A stretch of DNA of 64,000 nucleotides from Sandaracinaceae bacterium. Its GTDB lineage: Bacteria > Myxococcota_A > Polyangia > Polyangiales > Houyiibacteriaceae. Location: NCBI GenBank assembly GCA_020633055.1, contig JACKEJ010000005.1, positions 434,001-498,000 on the forward strand, in the 5' to 3' direction. Shown here piece by piece: positions 17,888 to 24,276 of the stretch (the stretch's first letter is position 1; the number at the start of each line of letters is the position of its first letter). A program made the position numbers and the translations under genes. The notes beneath the pieces were generated by a model, which saw nothing but the letters and a program-made list of their open reading frames with translations, made no database searches and had not been told where the DNA came from.

Positions 17888-17915
17888 ATGATATTTCGCG
17901 TACGAAATAAATCAA
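17888..17915 (-). promoter_or_regulatory. Promoter with dyad operator upstream of the acyl-CoA dehydrogenase
   Basis: On the minus strand a -35-like TTGATT (17910-17915) and -10-like TATCAT (17888-17893) are separated by exactly 16 bp. The spacer is almost wholly an 18-bp dyad, TATTTCG-N4-CGAAATA (17892-17909), with 7-bp arms. The sequence is AT-rich against a roughly 70% GC background and lies 49 bp upstream of the acyl-CoA dehydrogenase start. A repressor binding this dyad would block the promoter. The element overlaps the end of the neighbouring hypothetical gene. The promoter call is by eye. Confidence 0.6.
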
Positions 17916-18385
17916 GCAGCGCCGCGGCCGGCGCGCGTCTCCGCAGCGTACCAGGCGTCGACGTTGCCGGGGCGTGGCATGCCCGCCGCGTCGAGCGTGC
18001 CGAGGCCCCACTCGACCGCCTCACGCAAGGTGCCGTGCGAGGTCTGGGCCGTGGGTGCCTTCTGCACCCAATAGAGCGCCGTGAGCGCACCGCGCACGAC
18101 CGCGCTGCGGATGACGGTGGAGTTTCCGAGCGCCCACTTGCCAACGTAGTCCGCGTGGCGCCCCATCCACTCGGCCAGCTGCTTGCGGTCGTGCGCGTTC
18201 GGGACGCCGTCCATCATGCTCAGGTTCGTGATGGAGACGTAGCGCTCGTGGCGCGTGAACACCTCGCGCTCGTAGCGCTGGAACAGGTGATTGAAGTCGG
18301 CTTCGCGTGCGCCCTCCCGCACGGTGAGGATGACGATGGGCCAGAGGGCGAGGTCGAGATTCGTACGGACGGTGTCACCACCCAT
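17912..18385 (-). CDS. Hypothetical protein, SpoIIAA/STAS-like
   Basis: 157-aa cytoplasmic protein, not assigned to a named family. A central segment (ALTALYWVQKAPTAQTSHGT, then LREAVEWGLGTL) resembles myxobacterial proteins with a SpoIIAA/STAS-like fold in which a Trp/aromatic strand precedes a final helix; the fit is loose. There is no signal peptide or membrane segment. Two starts fit: a GTG at 18391 or the ATG at 18385; the ATG is chosen. Its stop lies within the acyl-CoA dehydrogenase promoter dyad region, so the two genes are on the same strand with little separation. Function unknown. Confidence 0.6.
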   Translation of the reverse strand: MGGDTVRTNLDLALWPIVILTVREGAREADFNHLFQRYEREVFTRHERYVSITNLSMMDGVPNAHDRKQLAEWMGRHADYVGKWALGNSTVIRSAVVRGALTALYWVQKAPTAQTSHGTLREAVEWGLGTLDAAGMPRPGNVDAWYAAETRAGRGAA

Positions 18386-18451
18386 AGACACATGGAATCA
18401 TGACCGAGACGCCGCAGCAAGGGTGTTCACAGCGGATTTTACAGATGAGGC

Positions 18452-19225
18452 TCAGCGGGCGAACTCCACTTGCACGTCCGTGTATCCCAAGCTCCGGACA
18501 AGGGACTCGATGGTGCGCGCAGCGTTCTGCTCCGCTCGGCGTAGCACCCCGCTCTCCACGGCGGCGCGCTGGAGCGTGCGTTCCGCCTCCTGCCGCGCCC
18601 GCGTCTCGAGCGTCTGGGAGCGCGTGGCCAGCACATCCGTCTCGCGGGTGTGGACGTACGTGCGCTGGTTGTCCAATCGCGCGGAGAAGACCTCGGCGGG
18701 GGGTAGCCGGATACGGACGCGACCCATCGTGGGGTCGGCCTCGACCGACTCGGGCGTGAGCCGCCCCAGATCGACACCGGCCACGACGTCCGCCGCCGCG
18801 ATCAGCAGGATGGCGTCGTCCGCGTCGACCAGCCCGAACATGACGGACTGCCGGTCGCGGAGGTCGACCACGCGCTCGACGTGCGCCTCGGCCGACTCGA
18901 GGCGCGCGAGGTCGCGCAGCGAAGTGACGACGCTGGCCGTCGGGCGCAGGACCTCGACCGTGGTCGGCGGCTCGGGGGTGGGCTCGGTGACCCGCAGCAC
19001 ACGGTGGGTGCACAGCGCGGCGCTCCCGGCCACCGTCAGCGAGCAGCCTACGAGCACGAAGCGCAGCCACGACGGTGAGCGGCGGTTCCGGGCGCGCGCC
19101 GGGTGGGTGTCGCGTGGGTCTGCGACAGCGTCCGGCGAGGGCACGCCTGCTCCCGGCGCGTCGCGCGCAGGCGCGTGCGTCGCCGAGGGTGTGCCAGGTG
19201 CCCCTTGGTCCCCGCGCGCGGGCAC
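18452..19225 (-). CDS. DUF4230-like membrane-anchored protein
   Basis: About 257 aa. An N-terminal disordered Pro/Ala-rich region is followed by one transmembrane helix (about SWLRFVLVGCSLTVAGSAAL) and an extracytoplasmic domain of the DUF4230 type: TASVVTSLRDLARLESAE, VVAGVDLGRLTPESV, RIRLPPAEVFSARLDNQ, ending in a helical region (LETRARQEAERTLQRAAVESG). Function of DUF4230 is unknown. The start is unclear: no ATG is in frame after the GMC stop. GTG 19225 is used; a CTG at 19309 overlapping the GMC stop (CGCTGA) with GGAGG just before it would extend the product to 285 aa and give translational coupling. Homologue alignment would decide. Confidence 0.7.
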   Translation of the reverse strand: MPARGDQGAPGTPSATHAPARDAPGAGVPSPDAVADPRDTHPARARNRRSPSWLRFVLVGCSLTVAGSAALCTHRVLRVTEPTPEPPTTVEVLRPTASVVTSLRDLARLESAEAHVERVVDLRDRQSVMFGLVDADDAILLIAAADVVAGVDLGRLTPESVEADPTMGRVRIRLPPAEVFSARLDNQRTYVHTRETDVLATRSQTLETRARQEAERTLQRAAVESGVLRRAEQNAARTIESLVRSLGYTDVQVEFAR

Positions 19226-19305
19226 ATCGTTCTCGGTCGCCGGCAGAGGCGCGCCGTGGGCCTCCGTCGGATCCCGGGGAGGACCGCTCGGCGTGCTCGG
19301 GTCCG

Positions 19306-20826
19306 TCAGCGCCCCTCCAGCGCACGCTCGGCCGCGTTCATGGCCAGGGCCATGATGGTGTGCTGCGGGTTCACGCCCAGGTTGGTGGGGATGGCGCTGG
19401 CGTCCGCGATGTAGAGCCCGTCGTAGCCGTGCACGCGACCGTTCTCGTCGCACACGGACTCCCGTGGGTTCTGGCCCATCACGGCGCCGCCAAACAGATG
19501 GCTGAGGATGGCCACGTAGGCGCGCGGGTCCAGGGGCGCGTCGTCCATCAGGTGCAGCTGATCCGGCGTGAGCGAGTACGGCATGCCCGAGATGCCGGGG
19601 ATGATCTCCTTCGCGCCCGCCTCGAAGTGCATGCGGGCCACCGTCTTCATGCCCTCGCGGAAGCGCTCCATGTCGGCGCGGTTGAGGCCGTAGCGGATCA
19701 TGGGCTTGCTGCTGAGCCCGAACGCCGTGGGACGCACGGTGCCCACCGACTCGGCGCGGCAGGCGTGCACCCACATCGCGAGGTGGCGGTACTTGGTGAG
19801 CCGCTCGATGAGCTGATGACCGCCCCCGGACAGGCGGCTGGCCACGAGCTCCAGCGGGATGGCGAGGGTCTCGAGCTTCATGCCCGGGTCCGTCCGGAAC
19901 TTGGTGGAGGCCCAGCCCTGGGTGGCCCCGACGTTCATGTCGACCGGCTCGTCGTAGACGCCGAAGATGCCTGTGCCCGGGTGGGCGCGGAAGAAGTCGC
20001 CCAGGCGGCGGCTCTTCACGCCCGAGCGCATGAGCAGCACCGGCGTGTGGGTGACCGAGCAGGCCACGAAGACCCCGCGGCGGGCCTTGATGGTGAAGCG
20101 TGCGCCCTTGCTCTTGGTGGTGGGGTGCTGGAAGTGGCCCGTGACGCCGATGGCCCGCTGCCCGTCCAGGAGCACCTTGTCGACGGGCGCGCACGAGAGC
20201 ACCACGCCGCCGCGCGTCATGGTCTCGGGCACGTAGTTCAGGTTGGTGCTCTGCTTCTTGAGCCCCTTGCAGCCCTGCAGGCACTGACCCGAGCCCTCGC
20301 AGCCCTTCACGTAGCGGCGCATGACGTGGCCGCCCAGGCCCGCCCGCTCGTCGCCCAGGAGCGCGAGCTTGTTGCTGCGGCCGAGGGCGCGCTCAGGCAC
20401 CTCCTCCACGCACAGCTCCTTCTCGATCAGGTCCTGGTACTTCCACATGCGCTCGGCGTACGCGTCGCCGCCGACGCCGTAGGAGTCACGCCACTGGCGG
20501 AAAATGTCCCCCGGCGTGCGCACGCAGATGGCGGAGTTGACCACGGTGGTTCCGCCGACCAAGCGCGCCTGCACGATGGGCCAGAGGGCCTCGCCCATGG
20601 CCATGGAGTTGCCCCAGTCGTCCATCATGTCGCGCATCGCGCCATAGGCCGTCACGGGGTAGTCGTCCGGGTCCCGCCACGGGCCCGCCTCGACGATGGC
20701 TACCTGGGCGCCGCCACGGGCGAGCGCCACCGCGGCTGCTGCACCGCCGGCGCCACTGCCGACGACCACGTAGTCCACGTCGCGGGCGACGTCCTGCCCG
20801 ACCTCACGAAAAGCGATGTGAGTCAC
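19306..20826 (-). CDS. GMC family FAD-dependent oxidoreductase
   Basis: 506-aa oxidoreductase of the glucose-methanol-choline family, which oxidises alcohols. The FAD dinucleotide motif VVGSGAGGAAAAVALARGGA is near the N-terminus, and the C-terminal GMC module is clear: SHLFGGAVMGQNP (position of the active-site His), GRVHGYDGLYIADASAIP and NPQHTIMALA. No Tat or Sec signal, so it is cytoplasmic or peripheral. It starts at GTG 20826 and overlaps the stop of the 130-aa upstream gene by 4 bp (GTGA), implying a shared transcript and possibly a complex. Likely substrates are long-chain or sterol-type alcohols given nearby lipid genes; this is inference. Confidence 0.92.
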   Translation of the reverse strand: MTHIAFREVGQDVARDVDYVVVGSGAGGAAAAVALARGGAQVAIVEAGPWRDPDDYPVTAYGAMRDMMDDWGNSMAMGEALWPIVQARLVGGTTVVNSAICVRTPGDIFRQWRDSYGVGGDAYAERMWKYQDLIEKELCVEEVPERALGRSNKLALLGDERAGLGGHVMRRYVKGCEGSGQCLQGCKGLKKQSTNLNYVPETMTRGGVVLSCAPVDKVLLDGQRAIGVTGHFQHPTTKSKGARFTIKARRGVFVACSVTHTPVLLMRSGVKSRRLGDFFRAHPGTGIFGVYDEPVDMNVGATQGWASTKFRTDPGMKLETLAIPLELVASRLSGGGHQLIERLTKYRHLAMWVHACRAESVGTVRPTAFGLSSKPMIRYGLNRADMERFREGMKTVARMHFEAGAKEIIPGISGMPYSLTPDQLHLMDDAPLDPRAYVAILSHLFGGAVMGQNPRESVCDENGRVHGYDGLYIADASAIPTNLGVNPQHTIMALAMNAAERALEGR

Positions 20827-21215
20827 TCGGACCTCCAGGTGCCCGGGTCACCCTCGTACGGAGCCAGGTTCATCTTGCGGCGCACGCGCTCGTCCTTGCC
20901 CCAGCACATGCCGGCCACCATCTTCACCAGGAAGATGCTCTGCCGCAGGGGGTAGTTGGAGGTCGCCGTGATCTTCTGGGCGTGCTCCTCACGCAGCTCG
21001 TCGCTGAGCAGCATGGCGGGGCCGGGCTTCCCGACCGTCAGCATGGTGCTGAACTGGTAGAGGGTGGAGCCCGCTACGAGCCCCGTGTACATGATCGCGG
21101 GGGCCTCGGCCTTGAACTGATCGAGGTAGGCGTCGAGACCCATGTCCACGATCCCGGGGAAGTCCCCCGAGGCGGGATACAGGTCCTGCATAGTCTTGAC
21201 GATGAGCCACTTCAC
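20823..21215 (-). CDS. Small protein translationally coupled to the GMC oxidoreductase
   Basis: 130 aa, not recognised with certainty. It starts at a GTG (MKWLIVKTMQDLYPASG) and ends WGKDERVRRKMNLAPYEGDPGTW. A central hydrophobic stretch (GLVAGSTLYQFSTMLTVG) is too weak to be a clear membrane helix. Its stop overlaps the GMC start by 4 bp, so it probably acts with that enzyme. The C-terminal WGKDERVRRKM pattern is reminiscent of the N-terminal extension present in fused long-chain alcohol oxidases, which would make this a split subunit, but that is inference. The start at 21215 is chosen because further upstream in-frame codons lie within the enoyl-CoA hydratase gene end or the spacer. Confidence 0.7.
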   Translation of the reverse strand: MKWLIVKTMQDLYPASGDFPGIVDMGLDAYLDQFKAEAPAIMYTGLVAGSTLYQFSTMLTVGKPGPAMLLSDELREEHAQKITATSNYPLRQSIFLVKMVAGMCWGKDERVRRKMNLAPYEGDPGTWRSE

Positions 21216-21318
21216 GGTGCGCGGATGGTAGCAGCCCTCACCCCTCGCATTGTCAAAGTTCTGTGCGCGCTCGGTCTCGAAGACGTCCGCGCGCGACTTC
21301 GCGATGTCCGCGCCGTCG

Positions 21319-22113
21319 TCAGTCGGAGAAGACCGGATCGCGCTTCTGCATGTTGGCCATGACGGCCTCCATCTGGTTCGCGCTGCCGAGCAGGGCCAGC
21401 TGCTCGTCCGTCTCGAGGCGGAAGCGCGCCGGGATGTCCAGATCCAACGCCTGGTTGAGCATGCGCTTGCCCGCGCGGATGGCGTGCGGGTTCTTGGTGG
21501 CGATGGTGCCTGCGAGCTCGAGCGCCGTCGCGACGGGGTCATCCGCGAGGCGCGTGACCAAGCGCAGGCCGAGCGCCTCTTCGCCGCCCACGACACGACC
21601 GGTGAACATGAGATCCTTGATGACGTCGAGGGGCACAGAGCGCAGCGTGGTCGCGGTGATGCTCATGTCCGGGACGAGGCCCCACTTGATCTCCATGATG
21701 GAGAGCTGGGTCTGGGGATGAGCGACGCGGATGTCCGCGCCTGCCGCGATCTGGAAGCCTCCACCGAACGCCACACCGTGCAGCGCCGCGATGACGGGCA
21801 CCTCGAGCTCCTGCCAGATCCAGCCGACGCGCTGGGCGAGGTTGGCCGGACTCACCGCCGCGTCACGCGCGAGCAGACTGCTCCCGCCGCCGCTCGCGAA
21901 CGCGCTGAACGCGCTGAAGTCGAGCCCGGCCGAGAAGGCCTGGCCCACGCCCGAGAGCACCACGGCGCGGACCGAGCGGTCGGTCCGGAGCTGCTCGCCG
22001 GCGGCGACGATGCCTTCGAACATGGCGACGTCGAGGGCGTTGCGCTTGTCGGCGCGGTTGAGCTGCACGTGCGCGACGGCCCCGTGGCGCTCGATGAGGA
22101 CGCGGTCGGTCAT
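21319..22113 (-). CDS. Enoyl-CoA hydratase/isomerase family protein
   Basis: 264-aa crotonase-fold enzyme acting on acyl-CoA in beta-oxidation or a related pathway. Seen: N-terminal QLNRADKRNALD, oxyanion-hole segments FSAGLDFSAF and ALHGVAFGGGFQIAAGAD, and the MEIKWGLVPDMS stretch. The positions that carry the two catalytic Glu in classic hydratases read Gly-Phe (FGGGFQIA) and Pro-Asp (LVPDM), so it may be an isomerase or another crotonase. The ATG at 22113 is preferred over an upstream in-frame start because homology begins there. It lies upstream of the GMC pair on the same strand with a 103-bp gap, so co-transcription is possible. Confidence 0.9.
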   Translation of the reverse strand: MTDRVLIERHGAVAHVQLNRADKRNALDVAMFEGIVAAGEQLRTDRSVRAVVLSGVGQAFSAGLDFSAFSAFASGGGSSLLARDAAVSPANLAQRVGWIWQELEVPVIAALHGVAFGGGFQIAAGADIRVAHPQTQLSIMEIKWGLVPDMSITATTLRSVPLDVIKDLMFTGRVVGGEEALGLRLVTRLADDPVATALELAGTIATKNPHAIRAGKRMLNQALDLDIPARFRLETDEQLALLGSANQMEAVMANMQKRDPVFSD

Positions 22114-22216
22114 GGGGCGGTTGTACCACGGTGTCGAAGGCGACGTCGCCGGCGCGGCGCGTGACCGCGGGACCGAGCGACGCGAGGGGGGACCCGCGGA
22201 TCGCCAACCCGGCGGG

Positions 22217-23542
22217 CTACTCGGCCGGGGCCGCCGGGGCACCATGGCCGCAGCGACGCATGACGCGGCCCTCCGCGAAGTAGAAGAGGCAGCGCTCCAG
22301 CGTCGCAGGTGCCTGGTCGAGACAGCCGCTCACGTGACCGAACGCCCGGTGGTCGGGGCTGACCACGAACGTGGCGAGCGGCTCCACGCCCTCGGCGCAC
22401 GTGGGGGCTGCGAGCTCGACCACCTCGACCAGCCGGACGGCGTCGGGCGCCACGAGCTCCGCCACGTAGAGGGTGTGACGCACCTCGTCGCGGCTGGACA
22501 CGGCGACCACCAGGTACGTGTGGTCCTCGCTCGGCGTCCATGCCGCGTGCCGCGTGAGGGCCGAGAGGCCGAGCGCCGTGAGCGCCTGCCGGCCCGCGTC
22601 GGACACGCGCTCGCTGAAGAAGTGAAAGCGGCGGCGGTCGGACTCCAGGGCCAGCACGAACGCCTGGAACGCGGCCGCGTCCAGCACGCCGCTCTGCCAC
22701 ACGCGCTCGCCCGCCACGACGTCCGCGTCGCGCATCTCGGCCGACGGCTGGTCGTCGTACGCGAGCGCGCGGTCGCCCGAGGCGGGCAGCGCCTCCACGG
22801 CCGCTGGCAGGCCGCGCACCAGGGCGGCGAGGCGCGGGGTGCCGTGATACGCGGCAAAGTCTCGGTCGGTCTGCGCGCGAGCGGCGGAGGCGCGTCCCTC
22901 GGGCCCGGATCGGTCGAGCTCCTCGAGCTGCGCGATGGCCGAGTCGATGTCACCGAGCTGCGCGAGCGCACACGCGAGGTTGAAGCGCGGACCCAGCTGG
23001 CTCGGGTCGGCGACCAGCGCCTGACCGAAGTAGTGCTTGGACTGCACGTAGTCGCGCGTGCGATGTCGACGCAGGCCGCCTCGATTGAACGAGGCCGAGA
23101 GGTCGGCTGGGGCGTGCTCACAGGCCGAGTTCAGCGCCGCGGCCATGGGAAACGATGGAACTCCGCGGTCCATGTCGCGCATGCTGATGGGTGGGTCGGG
23201 CGCGAGCTCGGGGTGTGGCTCGCACGCGGGCGCTTCGGCCGCATAGGCGGGCACGTCGAACTCGGGCGCGACCACCTCGACACCACCGTCGACACCCGCA
23301 TCCTCCGTCGTGGCTGCTTCGGGCTCGACGGGAGGCTCGGGCATGGGTGGCGCCTCGGCGACCTCTGGCGTCGGCGCCTGCGCCGTGGGCGTCTCTGCGG
23401 CTGTCGCCACCGGCGAGGCAGGCGCGCTCACTTCCGCGTCGTCGTCACCGCCCCCGCACGCGGCGAGCGCGAGCATCATGCCAACGGCCAAGGCCCGCCG
23501 CGTCGCGCGCGCTCGGACCACCTGTGTCTGTGTGCCACCCAT
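22217..23542 (-). CDS. Hypothetical lipoprotein with TPR-like segment
   Basis: 441-aa envelope lipoprotein of unknown function. Signal peptide with lipobox LALAACGGG, followed by a 90-residue Ala/Pro/Glu/Val tether (APASPVATAAETPTAQAP and similar). The folded part has a TPR-like block (YVQSKHYFGQALVADPSQLG, RFNLACALAQLGDIDSAIAQ) that may mediate protein contacts. The C-terminal half (SEDHTYLVVAVSSRDEV, RHTLYVAELVAPDAVRLVEV) is beta-rich without a recognised domain. The ATG at 23542 is selected because it opens the signal peptide; the longer frame upstream lacks any. It is divergent from a four-helix membrane protein at 23661. Confidence 0.78.
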   Translation of the reverse strand: MGGTQTQVVRARATRRALAVGMMLALAACGGGDDDAEVSAPASPVATAAETPTAQAPTPEVAEAPPMPEPPVEPEAATTEDAGVDGGVEVVAPEFDVPAYAAEAPACEPHPELAPDPPISMRDMDRGVPSFPMAAALNSACEHAPADLSASFNRGGLRRHRTRDYVQSKHYFGQALVADPSQLGPRFNLACALAQLGDIDSAIAQLEELDRSGPEGRASAARAQTDRDFAAYHGTPRLAALVRGLPAAVEALPASGDRALAYDDQPSAEMRDADVVAGERVWQSGVLDAAAFQAFVLALESDRRRFHFFSERVSDAGRQALTALGLSALTRHAAWTPSEDHTYLVVAVSSRDEVRHTLYVAELVAPDAVRLVEVVELAAPTCAEGVEPLATFVVSPDHRAFGHVSGCLDQAPATLERCLFYFAEGRVMRRCGHGAPAAPAE

Positions 23543-23660
23543 GTCTCTGACTCCCCGAGTCGAATACGTGAACGCGCACGGGATGTCGAGCACCGCGACG
23601 GGACCGAGACGCGAGCGGTCGCACGCCCTACGGGAGCCGCTGTGGCACCATGGGCCCACC

Positions 23661-24218
23661 ATGTCGCCATCGCCGCCCCATGAGCGCGCCATCCTCGTCG
23701 GGTCCAGCGCCCTCTTCGCCAGCGCGGTGGGGGTGCACACGTACATCGTGCTGAACGCGGGCGAGACGCCTCACGACGCGGCCAAGTCCCTGCTCCTCGC
23801 GCTCCTCGTAGCGCTGGGGTCGCTGGTGGTGGCCCTGCCGCTCGGCGCGCTACTCCGCGCCCTGCCGCGCAAGTACGGAGCTGGCGGGCGCGTGGTGGCG
23901 TGGCTGGCCGTCGGGCTGACCGTGGCGCTCGTGTTCGCGAGCGAGCAGGCGCTGCAATCGGCGCTGGGGGAGGACGAGCTGGTCGGCTTCGTCACCACCA
24001 AGTGGCTGTGGGAGCACGCCGGGTGGGGCGGGTCGGTCTTCTACCTCCTGACCGTCCCGATCGACCTCGTCCTCATGTTCTTCGTGGCGATCATGCGGGG
24101 CATCGCGGCGTTCGTGGTGCCCCCCGCCACGGGGTTGTGCTGCGGCGCGAGCTGGGTGGTGGTCGCCCTGCCGTTCCTGGTCCGGGGCGCGCGCCGACGT
24201 GCTCCCCCTGGCGCGTAG
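23661..24218 (+). CDS. Hypothetical integral membrane protein
   Basis: 185 aa with about four transmembrane helices: near residues 12-30 (LVGSSALFASAVGVHTYIVL), 43-63 (LLLALLVALGSLVVALPLGA), 77-92 (VVAWLAVGLTVALVFA) and a long C-terminal hydrophobic region (VFYLLTVPIDLVLMFFVAIM, then GIAAFVVPPATGLCCGASWV). Loops are short and Arg-rich at the C-terminus, which fits the cytoplasmic side. No family was recognised. It is divergent from the TPR lipoprotein (118 bp) and sits 58 bp upstream of the Cys-rich lipoprotein on the same strand. Confidence 0.72.
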   Translation: MSPSPPHERAILVGSSALFASAVGVHTYIVLNAGETPHDAAKSLLLALLVALGSLVVALPLGALLRALPRKYGAGGRVVAWLAVGLTVALVFASEQALQSALGEDELVGFVTTKWLWEHAGWGGSVFYLLTVPIDLVLMFFVAIMRGIAAFVVPPATGLCCGASWVVVALPFLVRGARRRAPPGA

Positions 24219-24276
24219 CGATCTCTCTACACGCTGTCGGGGGGTCCGTGAGGAAGCCCCCTCGTAGGCTCGAGGC

